NCBI GenBank assembly: GCA_013399305.1
Contig: VXAI01000194.1
Coordinates: 1,365,425-1,429,424, forward strand
From: Rostratula benghalensis
Lineage: Eukaryota; Chordata; Aves; Charadriiformes; Rostratulidae
Length of the DNA: 64,000 bases
Reading direction: 5' to 3'
A program made the position numbers and the translations under genes. Of the stretch, positions 23,395 to 34,883 are shown piece by piece. Under the pieces are notes generated by a model that saw only the letters and a program-made list of their open reading frames with translations, was not told where the DNA came from and ran no database searches. The number at the start of each line of letters is the position of its first letter. Position 1 is the first letter of the stretch.

Positions 23395-23795
23395 CCCTGC
23401 ATCACCCCAACATCAGAAGGACATGGAGCTGTTGGAGCGGGGCCAGAAGAGGCCACAAAGATGCTGTGAGGGCTTGGGGAGCCCCTCTGCTGTGAGGACA
23501 GGCTGAGAGAGTTGGGGGAGTTCAGCCTGGAGAAGAGAAGGCTCCGGGGAGACCTTAGAGTAGCCTTCCAGTACCTGAAGGAGCTCCAGGAAAGCTGAAG
23601 AGGGACTCTTGATCAGGGAGGGGAGCCATAGGACGAGGGGTAGCATTTTAAAATGCAAAAGACTGAGCTGAGATGTGGGGGAGAACTTCTATGGTGTGAG
23701 GGTGGTGAGAGCCTGGCCCAGGTTGCTCAGAGAAGCTGTGGCTGCCCCATCCCTGGAGGAGGGGGGGCACCATTCTGTGATTCCATGATCATCTT
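23395..23795 (+). mobile_element. CR1 retrotransposon 3' fragment (plus strand)
   Basis: Carries the order expected for a CR1 tail: a GAGCGGGGCCAGAAGAGGCC-like block, GTGAGGACAGGCTGAGAGAG, TCAGCCTGGAGAAGAGAAGG, then GGCCCAGGTTGCTCAGAGAA, GCTGTGGCTGCCCCATCCCT and ATTCTGTGATTCCATGATC. The coding part is decayed and the element is 5' truncated. It lies a few hundred bases upstream of the NUAK2 promoter. Confidence 0.92.
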
Positions 23796-24039
23796 CTGGA
23801 AAGTCCTTAATTCTCCCCAGTCTGTGGGACAGCCTTTTATACCCCCTCCTACCCTTGTGTGTCCCCCACCTTGTACCCTGCCTCTCTCCCTTCTCCCTGG
23901 GATGCTTCTGCCCCCCCCCCTTCCCCCGGCGCGCCCCTTCTTTGCACCCAGCTTGTGGGTGCCCCCCGCACCCCGGCTCCCCTTTCATCCCCGCGCTCCC
24001 TCCTGCCCACCCCGTGGGTCCTCTCTTTTTTCCCTCCTT

Positions 24040-24251
24040 CTCCCTCCTCCGTGGAGGTGTCCCCGCAGCCCGGGACATCCCGCCCCGGCTCCTCCTCGCC
24101 CCGGCTCCCGGGCGGAGCGGTGCCGCCGTGCGGCCAATGGGCGCGGGGAGGGGGGGGGCGCGGTCGTCGGGGCCACCGCATTTAGCGACCGGGAACGGGC
24201 CGGGCCCTACCGGGAGGAGGAGGTGGCGGTGGAGCCGGGGCTGGGGCCGGA
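24040..24251 (+). promoter_or_regulatory. NUAK2: NUAK2 CpG-island promoter and 5' UTR
   Basis: A CpG-dense block directly upstream of the NUAK2 start codon. A CCAAT box is at 24134-24138 (in GGCCAATGGGCG, abutting a GC-box-like run). No TATA box stands at a useful distance, as expected for a dispersed CpG-island promoter. The block continues through exon 1. The exact transcription start cannot be read from sequence. Confidence 0.65.
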
Positions 24252-24449
24252 ATGGAGCGGCCGGGGGCAGCGCTGGCCGCCTCGCTGGCCGAGGGGCTCA
24301 TCAAGTCCCCGCGGCCGCTGATGAAGAAGCAGGCGGTGAAGAGGCACCACCATAAGCACAACCTCAAGCATCGCTACGAGTTCCTGGAGACGCTGGGGAA
24401 GGGCACCTACGGGAAGGTGAAGAAAGCCCGGGAGCGCTCCGGGAAGCTG
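24252..24449 (+). CDS. NUAK2: NUAK2 coding exon 1
   Basis: Residues 1-66, [11 protein letters not shown] to ARERSGKL, including the basic KRHHHKH segment and the glycine-rich loop. Donor CTGGTAAGG, phase 0. The residues before LAEGLIKSP differ from human, which is where orthologues usually vary. Confidence 0.95.
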
Positions 24450-27400
24450 GTAAGGATTCTTTCACCACCCCCCAGTCCCTGTTCCCCCTCCGTCCTCCCT
24501 GGGTGCATCCTCGCCGTGAGCTGGTGCGGGCCCCCTGAGCACCCCCTGCTCGGAGCAGCTTGGCACCGCTCAATCTCCTTTCCCCATTTCACCCCGCTGC
24601 ATCTCAGTCCCCCCCCCCCTTCCCCATTTCACCCCGCTGCATCTCTATCTCCCCTTCCCCATTTCACCCCACTGCATCTCGGTCCCTCCTCTTTCCCCAT
24701 TTCACCCCATTGCATCTCAGTCCCTCCCGTTCTTTCCCCACTTCGCTCCGCTGCATCCCCCCCGCATTTCGCCCCGCTGCATCCATCCCCCCCGCACCGG
24801 CTCTCCCCAGCCCTCGCCCGGCGCAGTGTGCGGGGAGGTTGCGGCGCTGCCATCCCTGGGCCGGTGCCGCAGGCGGGGGGGGGATACCCCGGAGGAGGGG
24901 GGAGGGCTTCACATCCCCCCCAAGGGGGGACCTCGCAGCTCCCTTTGCCCACTTGACCGCGTCGGGCTTCCTGGGGAAAGGACCCTGTAGGTATCCGGCA
25001 GCGAAGAGCAAACATTGCTCTTGAGTCTGAAGGGGTTTTTCCCTTCCTCTCGCCCCGGTTGAGGGGTGGGTTTGCCCGTTGGCCCTGGGCAGGGGTGAAG
25101 GACATGCCCTGGGGGAAAGCCCAGCCCCTCCGAGCCCTCGGTGTCCGATTGAAATCGTGACTTAATCAACACCGCACCCCCTCTGAATTGAGTGGCTCCA
25201 TGCGACGTGATGGGGCTGTGCTGGAAGTGTGCAGGGAGAGGAGAGGGACCCTCACCCCCTGGATAGCGGGGTGCTGCCCCCCAGGCCACCCTTGTCCTTC
25301 AGGAATCTGGGAAGGTTCAAGAGGCAAACCTGAAGGTGTTTTCCCCGTGCCTGTTCAGTCCCCAGCACCCTGCGGTGCAGGATGGAACCCGGGAAAGGCA
25401 CCGGGACACCAACCCATCTTGAGAGCATGGGTGACAACGAGTGTGCCCCTCCGGGTGGTGAGACTGGCCCAGCAAGGTGCTGAGGGCTGAGCAGAAGAGC
25501 AGGGTGTGAGATCAGCTCACTGAACGTGCCGCATGTCAAGGAAAACAGCTGAAAACCTGCGAGGTTTTGTTGTGCAACGCGACAGCTCTTAATGAAGCCA
25601 GATCTGCCGTTTCCATTAGCCTATCTGATTCTGAAGGAGCTGCCGTTTTGCTGCATAATCAGGGCCTTGAAATGCAGCTTCCACCCACAGACCTCGAAGG
25701 ATCCCTCCCCTCGGGATGGGCGAGAGGATTTGGCTTTCCCTGTCTGCACCCAACAAAGCTCGTCCAGGGGAATCTCTAACTGCCCGAAAACTTACCTATC
25801 TGTGGAAGCCTCTTAGGGCAGGGACTGGTTTGTCTGGCAGCATTGCTCTGTTATAATGCAAACTATATAGGCAGGCTCCTCAATAAATGCTGGAGATGAT
25901 AGTCAAAGGCTGGACTAACTAGTACCTCAGCGAGCTGGCCATGTAGGAGCAGGAGGCTTAACCACAAATCTCTCCTCTTCCCACAAATTCTTTAGCGTAG
26001 CACTCAGCGTTTCCGGACCTGTTTAATCTTCAGGCTTACCCTGAGCTGGGTAGTTATTTGCTCCTTCTCTAAGTGGCTTTCACTTCCTAAACACTGAGGT
26101 GTGAGAGCAGGAACTGCTGCCCCCGTGGGCTGTGTGGATCCCACGTTACCGGCTGAGGCTGTAAAGCTGGAGCTGCTCCGGGCACGGGGTTTGCCTCTGG
26201 CTAATCAGAAACTGCCTCTATCAGATGCACCCAAATATTGAACCATCTCGTTTTACCACCTAGCTCCCTTTTTATTCCACCACCACCACCCCCCCTCTGA
26301 ATTTGAACCAACCTCCCTGCCCTTAGAGCAAGGTGCGTCTAATCAGTTAGCAGGCTGAAGGATTTTCCTTGTCTGAGAAAGGAGAAAACAAAACACAAAA
26401 AAAACAAAAAAAAACAAAAAACACCAAAAAACAAACAAACAAACAAAAACCCCAAAACCCCAAAACCCCCTTGTTTTCTGGTTAGAAATCCTTTGGGTGG
26501 AATGACGCTCGCTCCTTTTGCTGGATGCTTCTGCTGAGTGCCCTTCCCATCCTTGGAAAATTGAAATACCAAGCAGATGGGGAGAGAATTGTTGGTTCTT
26601 TTCCTTTCCTTTTGTTTCTTCCCTGCCCCTAGTCTTTTGGTTTGAGGATGGAGTGACCTGTGCCGTGGTGTGGTGCAAACTGGCTCCTGCACCTGCTTGC
26701 ATGGCAGCATCTGCCCACATTTGTCCCTTCTCCCCTGGTGTTTCTCCCAGCCTGGCTCCCCAGCCCTGGCCTGGGGCCAAACCAAGCAGAAAGAGGGACC
26801 TCCCGTGGGACTCCCTCGCGGTGTCAGCCACCGATCTGTGCCCTTGCGTGGTGTCAAGGGGGAGGCAGCACCTGGAATATTCCAAAGCAGCAAAACCTCC
26901 TTTGATCCCCGGTAAGGGGCGAGCCCCGGTCTCTTCCGTGGTGGGTTGTAATCCATATTTCATGGAGCATGAAATGCTGCACTTGCAATCTGGAACGACT
27001 TCTGAAGTGCTGCCTGGGGTTGTAGCTTAATGCATCTTTCAGCAGCTGCTGAAAATACCTGTTCTGCCCCCAAAAAAACTTTTTAATTAAAAAGCTTTTT
27101 TGACTTGGAAAGTATGCTGGAGTTCTCTAGGCTCCTGTAGCGGGACTTCTCGGGGTGGTTTGCTGCAGGAGATTCTTCTCATAGCATTGATGGTGGAGGT
27201 GGTGTGGAGGCTGTGGCAGTGCCTGTCCCTGAAGCTGCTGGTCCCCGTCTCCAGGGTGGCCGGGCACAGTCTTTTCTGCATCAAGGGGGCTGTCAGCCCA
27301 CTTGGGCAGGGGATATTTTGGAACAAAGCTGCTTCTCGGCACCCCTCGGGGAGGATGGGATGGCCGAGGGATTAACCTCCCTGGCAGGGCTTGACAGGCA

Positions 27401-29117
27401 GATAAATCATCCCACCCTGAGCGACTGGTGTGAGATGTGGACCCGAACAGTGCTGTGCCCTGGCTGTGTGTTGTGCCTGACCATCAGCAGGCAGCCCCTG
27501 GGGCTCTAACAGTGCCCTGAACCTGCTGGATGCTCCATCTGCCTCAGAGGTCACTAACTGCAGGGCTTGTAGGAGAGGGTGTTCTCCAGTGGCATCTCCT
27601 AAGGCCTCCCGTGCTGGCAGCCTGGAACCACTTTGTCTTTTGTTTTTCTGGGCATGGGTCTTGCTCCGAACCCCAGCTCAGCAGTGTATGTGCATGAGTG
27701 TCTTGGTCAGTGAGCAAATGTGCTTCATGCAGCCCAAAATGCCAAGGGCTGGATGTTGAGCTGTAGCGGGGAGATGAATAGAGTGAGTCAACAGGCAGCT
27801 GGGAGGGCAGGAGCAGCCTGACTTTACTGCATAAAGGCTTTTCCCGCGATTTAGCAGAGCTCAAGTAATCAGCAAAAAAAAAATAATATTGTTAAACTTT
27901 AATCTCTTAACCCAGCGCAAGGGTCAAGGGAAAGAATACCTGACTTTCGAGAAACCATTAAGCACTTTTGGTATTGCTTTGTATGGCAATTTGGGCCTGG
28001 GTCACTGAACTTCCACTGGCCAGAGTCCATTCTACAGAGCCCAGGGCACAGGAGGCAACCCCTACCCTGGCCAGTGCTGGCCTCAAGTGGCCCAGTGGGG
28101 CAGAGATGTGCCCTGGGGCCCAAGGGACTCTCATGGCCACCTCTCACGTGCCCACTGGAGCCCTTAAAATTGGGACATCCTCTTCCCGTGAAAGCAGGGA
28201 TGTGGCAGCTGAGATCTTGCTGCTCTGATGCCCGGTGACTTGCTGTGGGTGCGATGGGTCTGGCTGGGCAGGGGTCAGAGGTTTGGTCTGGGCCTGTTGC
28301 AGCTTGGCGGGGTGGATCTTGAGGAGTGAGGTTGCAGATGCCTCTGAAACAGGGAGATGAGGCCATGGGTCCATCTCACACCACCAGAGGAGGGTCCCTG
28401 CGCAGTGGAGCCATGAGCATCACTCCTGTGCTGGCAGCTGGGGCCGGTGGGTGTCTATGGCCCCTCTCCCTGTTGCTGGGAGACCAGTGTGGGGGTCCCT
28501 TTACAGGATTAATGCTGTTCCGCATTCTTGTCTGATACAAAAAAAGAAGGTTCTGCTGGATTCAGTTGTAAATTCAGCCCTAGGAGCACATTGTCTCTCC
28601 CCAGCCCCTTTGAAAGAGGATTAGAAGGCATCTATTCTCCAGCTCTTACTCTTCTTTCTCCTCCCCTTTCAATTTCCTTGTAGAGGGTAGCTTGAAAACC
28701 CAAGAGAAAGCCCGGAAAGCGGCTCACACCCCCAGCACTGCGTCTCCCAGGTGGCAGGATCACAGTCCTGTGCCTCGGAGGGACCTCATCTTTAATACCA
28801 AACTTTTTCTTACCTCTACATAGTCAGATCATGGAAAGAAGTATTTGTGAAAAAAACCACAAGACCTGTTGGGTGTTGTTTTGGGTTTTCATCTGGTCCA
28901 TTTCCCCCCCAACCCCCCCTCCCATTTTCATGACCTCAAGAAGATGATGTTGTTGTTGTTATCTTCCAAGTCATGTGTGCAGGTCACATTCCTTTGCCTG
29001 GCTGTGGTCCAGTGGTGGCTGTAGCCTGGCACAAAATCCCTGTAAGCCTGGGCATGTAAATGAGGACTGGGGCTGTGGTACCTGGCTCTGGTAGGAGCTG
29101 GCAGCAGGTTTTCCTTG

Positions 29118-29186
<69 letters not shown>

Positions 29187-32100
29187 GGAGGCAGAGGGAG
29201 CTTCTGCCTTGTACTCAGTGACATTATAAAACCCTAACTAATAACATCAATTTTTATTGAATTACTGCAGTGGAGCTGTGCAGCACGGTCCTTGGATACA
29301 GCAGGGCTGGGTGGAGATGTGGGGTCGTAAGCCCCTTCCCCAAAAAGGGGGGTGGGGTGGGTTTTCTTGCTCTACAACAGGCTTTGGGAAGCCATGATGC
29401 TCCCCTCCTCTTGTCCCTCCCCAGCTGTGGGTGACCCTCTGTGCGTGTGCTCCTCTGCAGGTGGCTATCAAGTCAATCCAGAAAGACAAAATCAAGGACG
29501 AGCAGGACCTTGTCCATATCCGCAGAGAGATCGAGATCATGTCCTCCCTCAACCACCCCCACATCATCGCTGTCCACGAAGGTGAGCCTTCCTCTTCTCT
29601 CCTCTCCCCTCCCCTCTCCAGCAGCATCCCCGGAGGGGCTCGGGGATCGCCGCTCTCCTCCCTCTCTTTACTGGGAGCAGAAGTTGTTTGCTGTTGCCTG
29701 TGGGGTGGGGGTGACTCAGTGCTGGCAGGGAGAGCAGATGCTGCTGGGCTGTGGTTTCCCCGCCTGCCTGTGGAGCGGCAGCGAGGGGAAATACCTGCTC
29801 CAGAAATAGCTGCTTCCCGTCCCATCCCCTCCCGCCCGGAGAGGGAAGCCGGCTCCAAGAGTTTACACCGTCTTTTTCAAGGCTGGAAACCTCAGTTCTG
29901 CTGCTGGAGAGAGGTTTTGCTGCGGTGGGGGAGCTGGTGGCCGGGGTCCCCTGCAAAGCCCAGTGCTGTGTGTGGCTCTGATCCTGCTGGGTGCTTGCCC
30001 CAGCCATGGGGAATGCACATTCAGGGAACCAGCAAGTGCTGGAGCGGTGGGAAACTCTGTGGCTCCGCTCTGAGCCCAAGGCAGGAGGTGATCTCAGCAC
30101 TGGAGCCTTTATTTCCCTCCCCTGGGGCACAGGAAAACCAAACCACAGGGTGCTGGGTGAGCTCCTGGGCTCAGCTTTATGGTCAGAGCTGGGCTTTACC
30201 CCTGGGGTTTTGGAGAAAACCCAACCCAAGGGGCATTTCTTGAGTTCTAGCTCTGACCAGAGGTAGAGCAGCTCTCCAGCTGGATCAGCTGTTGCTTAAA
30301 CACCGAGTCCTTTGGCTGTGAACATGGGGTGCCCCGTGCTCTTCCTCGGGGCTGGCAGAGCAGAGCTCACCGCACTGTGCCGGTGCCTGGGTTATTGCCA
30401 CCTCGCTGGCTTACGTGAGGTATCCAGAGTCCTTTTGTCCCCTAAACAAAAGCGGTTCCTACGCGGTGTTTGCAAGGACTGAGTCACACTGACTGCTGGA
30501 ATTCAAAACCACTGAGGGAGCTTTCTGCAAACAGGAAGAAAACGCTCCATCTCTCGGCTTGAGCTGGAGTGTTGTTGTTGGGAGCAAGGGGAACACGCAG
30601 AAAGGCCACTGGGCCGGTAGCTCCATCGCCTTCCCCCTTGGCAGGGCTCTATCCAGCAAAGAACCACACACCTTAGTCACCTCCTGGCAGAGCAGGGCCC
30701 TTTCTCCTGTGCTCTGTGGCTGCAGAGGCTGCTTGGCCAGCAGCCCCGGTGGCACTGTGGGACTGGGGTGCCAGCTCTAGCTGTCCCCTCCCTGGCCACG
30801 GAGCAGGTACCTGCAGAAACCCTGACACCTCCAGTTTTGCAAAACAGACCCGAGGGCACGGGCAGTGGGGGGTGGGCAGCGTGTTAGGGCCGGCCACGCT
30901 CATTAAAAGCCACGTGCTGATAAGACCCTCAGCTCTGAGGATCCCTCCTAACAAACACCCTGTGGCTCCCCATCATCTCCTCGCAGTGTTTGAGAACAGC
31001 AGCAAGATTGTCATCGTGATGGAGTACGCCAGCAAAGGGGACCTGTACGACTACATCAGCGAGCGGCAGCGGCTGACGGAGCAGGAGGCACGGCACTTCT
31101 TCCGGCAGGTCGTCTCGGCTGTCTACTACTGCCACAAGGTGGGTTGGCACTGTGTGTGCTTTTCCACTGCCTTCCCGGGGGGAGAACTCCCTCCCGTGTG
31201 CAGCAGCTGAGGCTGGGAAAGGTGCTGGTGCCCGATGGGGAAGCTCAGCCCGGGCTGGGAGGCGGTGGGAGCTCGCGGCCGTTGGGATTAATCCTGCGTC
31301 TTATCTGAAGGGTGCGGCAGCACTTGGGCTTGTTGTGCAGAGGCAGAGCTCGAGCGGCTTTTTTGGAAAGTCCTTGCCTTGGTTTCCTGCTGCTGCCATG
31401 TGGGGCTGAGTAACCCCAACGGGGAGTTATCGGCTGCTGTCCCACCCTCACGTAGGGAGACACCCAGGGCTGGCTGCCGGGGCTGAAAGCCAAGCCCTTG
31501 GTCACCCATCTTGTCCTCTGAACGGCACATAAACTGGAGGGGTCCTGTTTGGGGCTGTGGGACAAACCATGCCTGCTCTGGAGAGACTCTCGAGCCTGTG
31601 GGTCGCCCTGGAGGATGCTCTAAGCCCGTTCCTGGTCATGCCTTGGTCCAACATGCCCTTGGCAGGGAGCAGGGGTTGCAGGGTGCCTCTTGAACCTGAA
31701 GCAAACCGGGGTCTACCTTATCTGGGCAGCAGCAGCAGGTCCTGGCAAAGCATGGAGCTGTGCCCACCGTGCCCTGGCGGGGGCTGGCACCCCCTGCTGT
31801 GGTGGTTGTGTGGCTGGGGAGGGTGTGGGAGCCCAGCACGGCGCCGGGTGCGGGGCGCTGCTGTGGTTGCCGCCCTGCTTGTGCTCCCGAGCAGCCACGG
31901 CGAGCCGGTAGCGCCCATGTCAAGATGTGGCTTACAACCTGTCCTTCCTGGTCCACGTACCCAGTCATTTACTGCCCCTCCGACTGCCCTCAGCCCGCCC
32001 TGGTTGCGTGTGAACGGCAGTGACCTTCCCGCGCTGCCTGGCTTCCCCTTCCGCAAACAAGCTGTAAACCAAGCCTGGCTCTCCCTTCCCTCCCGCAGAA

Positions 32101-34883
32101 CGGCATCGTCCACAGGGACCTCAAGCTGGAGAACATCCTTCTGGACGCAAACGGGAACATCAAGGTGAGAGGCAGGCACAGGCAGAGCCTGGCCACGCTT
32201 TGGGTGTCACCCAGCAAACGGGGTCCAAGGGATGCTGCCCGGTGGGGATGGACTCGGGGTGGCCACAACGCCCTGGTCCCCCCAGGAAATGTATCTCTGG
32301 GAAGCACTGGGACCACTGGCATCGCCTGCGCGGTGCTGGCCCAGGGGGTGGGTAGCCAGGAAGGTGCCCACTGCTCTCTGTGCCTGGCAGCCAAGTGGGA
32401 GAGCAGAGCCTTGGTGCTGCCTGTTGAAGCCATAAGCAGGCATCTGGCTGCTGATAAGAGGGCAAAGTCTGATTGCTGAGGTCAATGCACGACCGGCTGG
32501 ATAAGAAAGGGCTCTTCCACTGAAAGGCCTGGTCCCCCGTGTGCCAGCCAGGCTGGCAGAGGGAGATGTGGGGCAGCTCCTGGCTCTGCTGGCCCCAAGC
32601 AATGCTTTTTTCACCTGGGCTGGGAGCACTGCAGCCGGGAATCCGTGCGGTCGGGGATAAACAGGCTGCGGGGCTTTATCTCTGGAAGGAGTAATTTTGC
32701 AATTGGGAGCTTGCAAGCAGGGACTGTGCCTTCTGCTCACTGAGAGGTGACAGGCATAATGAGGATAATGAATGCCTGCGTGCTAGGTGGAGCAGGCAGG
32801 GGCTGAGGCAGCCTCCTATGGCTGTGAATGAGCTGGAGGAGAGCCCAACAGCTCTCCCTCTAACCACAGCTTTGCAGCTACCTCTGCTCCCAGCACACCA
32901 GTGATGGGGCTGGGAGGGCAGAGCCTCAGGGAAGCTGCTGCTGTGGCTGGGATGAGTTTTCTAGGAGGGGGAGAGGGTTCAGAACAGTCTTGCGAGTGGA
33001 AAGCTGGGATGATGCTGCTCCCTGAAGGGACTGAGGGCAGCCAGGACTAGGGGTGCCATGGTTTCAGCCCAGCCTGGAGCATGAGAGCTTCGGATGGCAA
33101 TGCTGCTTCACCTCCCAGGGGGAACTTTGCTGCTCTAATGACTATAAATCTCTCTCTAGATTGCCGACTTTGGCCTGTCCAACGTTTACCAGCAGGACAA
33201 ACTTCTGCAGACTTACTGTGGCAGCCCTCTCTATGCATCCCCTGAAATCATCAATGGGAAGCCGTACAAGGGCCCGGAGGTGGGTTGTGCCTCAGCCCCT
33301 GCCTGGTGGGGTCTTTTGTCCCTTCTTTGCTGGGGTTCAGGAAAGCATCAGGTGTTTTCCCAGTGGAGCATCATGATCGGAGCCCACCTGCCTGTGCAGT
33401 TTGGGGTACCAGATCCAGCTAAGGCTGCTTCTGCTGAGGCTCTGGTGGGGGGGTCCTGTCTATCCAGGGTAGGGGCCAGGGCAGCCTGGTCCTGCTGCCC
33501 CCCTTCAGGCTCATCCCTCTCTCTGGCAGGTGGACAGCTGGTCCCTGGGTGTTCTCCTCTACATCCTGGTCCATGGCACGATGCCCTTCGATGGCCACGA
33601 CTACAAGACTCTAGTCAAGCAGATCACGAGCGGGGAGTACCGGGAGCCCACGAAGCTGTCGGGTAGGCAACCCCCCCACACCCTGTCCATCCCCCCCCTC
33701 TTGCCCACCCTGTGCTCCTTTTGGTGACTGACCTGCCTCTTCCCCAGATGCCTGTGGGCTGATCCGATGGATGCTGATGGTGAACCCAGAGCGCCGTGCC
33801 ACCATTGAGGACATTGCCACACACTGGTGGGTGAACTGGGGCTACAAAGTGCCCATCGGGGAGCAAGAGCTGCTGCGGGAGAGTGAGAATCCCCTGGCCA
33901 CGGTGGCAGAGTGGCTTCGCCGTTCCTCCCGGCCCCTCCTGGAGAATGGCTCCAAGGTGCGATGCTTCTTGAAGCAGCACATCCCCAGTGTGGCCCTAGA
34001 GCGGCAGCGCTCCCTCAAGAAGTCCAAGAAGGAGAACGACGTCTCCCACGTGCTGCAGGAGGTGGCCCTGGCCCCGGAGAACCCCTCCAAATCCATCCTC
34101 AAGCGGCCTAAGGGCATCCTGAAGAAGAGAAACTCCTGCGAGCAGAAGGTGCCCAGCCCTGGTCCCCCACCAGCAGCACCCGCAGGAGAGGTGAAAGGTG
34201 AGGATGGAGAGGTGGCTACTGCAGGTCTCACCCGGATCCTGTCCTCTGGGATGTTGCCTTGCAGTACGGACGTTGGAAAGGTGCCCACAGCTGTGCCCAA
34301 GAAGGGAATTCTGAAAAAGCCCTCGGCGAGGGAGTCGGGGTATTACTCCTCCCTGGAGTGCTGCGAGTCTGGGGATGTCCTGGATGCAGGGAGCTTGGAC
34401 CTGGATGGGAGCGTGTTTGTTGACAACCTCTCCCCAAAGCAGCAGGGTCCCCAGGGTCTCCCTGCCCGTCGGAAAGGCATCCTCAAGCACAACGGCAAGT
34501 ACTCCTCCAGCAGCACCGAGCCAGAGAGCCCCCCCGGGCAGGGTTTCGGGGGTTTTGGTGAGGTGCCCCTGCCCCAGGCAACCCGCGCCCGCCCGTCCAG
34601 TGCCGTGAGTGAGGACAGCATCCTCTCCACCGAGTCCTTTGACCAACTGGACCTGCCCACCCGTGTGCCCCACAGCAGTGGGGGCATGCGGGGCTGCGTC
34701 TCTGCTGACAGCCTCCTCCGGCTGGAAGAGGAGGAGGAGCAGGAGGAAGGGCGCCGCCTGCGCCGCTGGACTGTGACCCATTGCCGAAACCCCCTGGCAG
34801 AGAGCAGCTTGTCCCTGGCGAGCTGTGAAAATGTCACCGAGGTCTACCGGCGTGCCGTGGCCATCGGCATGAAGCTGAGCTGA
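24252..34883 (+). CDS. NUAK2: NUAK2, NUAK family serine/threonine kinase 2 (seven coding exons)
   Basis: Exons are 24252-24449, 29461-29581, 30987-31138, 32099-32164, 33160-33279, 33530-33662 and 33748-34883, giving 1926 bases and 641 residues (human 628). This is an AMPK-related kinase activated by LKB1, linked to actomyosin control, cell adhesion and Hippo-YAP output. The kinase domain covers about residues 42-292, with glycine loop GKGTYGKV 49-56, catalytic lysine K70 in VAIK, alpha-C E89, HRD 162-164, DFG 182-184 and activation-loop T197 in LQTYCGSP, the LKB1 target. The C-terminal half is disordered-looking, with three GILK motifs at 386, 450 and 507 (the type that in NUAK1 bind PP1-beta/MYPT1), a RESGYYS segment, an acidic EEEEEQEE run and a conserved [17 protein letters not shown] block. 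The start is favoured by a purine at -3 and G at +4 and by the LAEGLIKSP homology just after it. Everything needed for catalysis is present. Confidence 0.97.
24580..24792 (+). repeat. Minisatellite, about 37-40 base unit, five to six copies
   Basis: Units share TTCCCCATTTCACCCCGCTG followed by CATCTC and a variable C-rich spacer. Copies begin near 24580, 24620, 24655, 24692, 24734 and a partial one near 24765. The later copies are more diverged. It lies within the first 350 bases of NUAK2 intron 1. Confidence 0.85.
26385..26471 (+). repeat. A-rich simple repeat ending in CCCCAAAA units
   Basis: AAAACAAAA-type runs, then CAAACAAACAAACAAAAA, then three CCCCAAAA-like units. Probably a decayed A-rich retroposon tail or plain low-complexity DNA. 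Confidence 0.85.
29119..29185 (+). repeat. Poly-G homopolymer (67 bases)
   Basis: Sixty-seven consecutive G in NUAK2 intron 1, about 275 bases before exon 2. A pure G run of this length is rare in real genomes and commonly arises from dark-cycle base calling or gap filling. If real it would be a strong G-quadruplex former. Confidence 0.95.
29461..29581 (+). CDS. NUAK2: NUAK2 coding exon 2
   Basis: 121 bases, residues 67-106 plus one base. It starts [15 protein letters not shown] with the catalytic lysine and ends [10 protein letters not shown]. Acceptor CTCTGCAG, donor AAGGTGAGC. Confidence 0.95.
30987..31138 (+). CDS. NUAK2: NUAK2 coding exon 3
   Basis: 152 bases finishing codon 107 and covering residues to 157, [19 protein letters not shown] to AVYYCHK. 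It holds the hinge (MEYAS). Acceptor CTCGCAG, donor AAGGTGGGT, phase 0. Confidence 0.95.
32099..32164 (+). CDS. NUAK2: NUAK2 coding exon 4
   Basis: A 66-base exon, residues 158-179, [19 protein letters not shown] to NIK. It holds the catalytic HRD and the K166 and N169 positions of the catalytic loop. Acceptor TCCCGCAG, donor AAGGTGAGA. Confidence 0.95.
33160..33279 (+). CDS. NUAK2: NUAK2 coding exon 5
   Basis: 120 bases, residues 180-219: the DFG motif and activation loop, including T197 in LQTYCGSP and the SPE motif at 206-208. Acceptor CTCTCTAG, donor GAGGTGGGT. Confidence 0.95.
33530..33662 (+). CDS. NUAK2: NUAK2 coding exon 6
   Basis: 133 bases, residues 220-263 plus one base, [16 protein letters not shown] to EPTKLS. 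Acceptor CTGGCAG, donor CGGGTAGGC. The intron that follows is only 85 bases. Confidence 0.95.
33748..34883 (+). CDS. NUAK2: NUAK2 coding exon 7 and stop
   Basis: 1136 bases, residues 264-641. It finishes the kinase domain ([19 protein letters not shown] ... HWWVNWGY) and encodes the whole regulatory tail with the three GILK motifs. Stop TGA at 34881-34883. Acceptor TCCCCAG. Confidence 0.96.

Larger units (their letters stand above)
14318..24040. other. Intergenic region between KLHDC8A and NUAK2
   Basis: About 9.7 kb without a coding exon that I can support. It holds an A-rich unplaced segment at 14318-14500, a poly-T run near 18680-18697, a GGAT microsatellite at 20289-20377, an AT-rich interval at 20860-20945, TAATTA-containing sequence at 21650-21780, a minus-strand CR1 at 22034-22425 and a plus-strand CR1 at 23395-23795. 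Longer open frames here are chance or CR1-derived. Confidence 0.6.
24450..29460 (+). other. NUAK2: NUAK2 intron 1
   Basis: A GT-AG intron of 5011 bases, the largest in the gene. It contains a roughly 37-40 base minisatellite at 24580-24792, an A-rich run at 26385-26470 ending in CCCCAAAA repeats, and the 67-base poly-G at 29119-29185. No other exon recognised. Confidence 0.85.

Noticed and set aside
23653..24321. 222-residue plus-strand frame upstream of NUAK2
   Set aside because: Runs through a CR1 tail and the CpG island in a different frame from NUAK2; proline/arginine-rich by composition.
26450..26471. CCCCAAAA repeats resembling a ciliate telomere
   Set aside because: Only about three units at the end of an A-rich low-complexity run inside a NUAK2 intron; nothing else suggests telomeric or foreign DNA.
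28928..29224. Minus-strand open frame with a long run of proline
   Set aside because: It is simply the 67-base poly-G read on the other strand.
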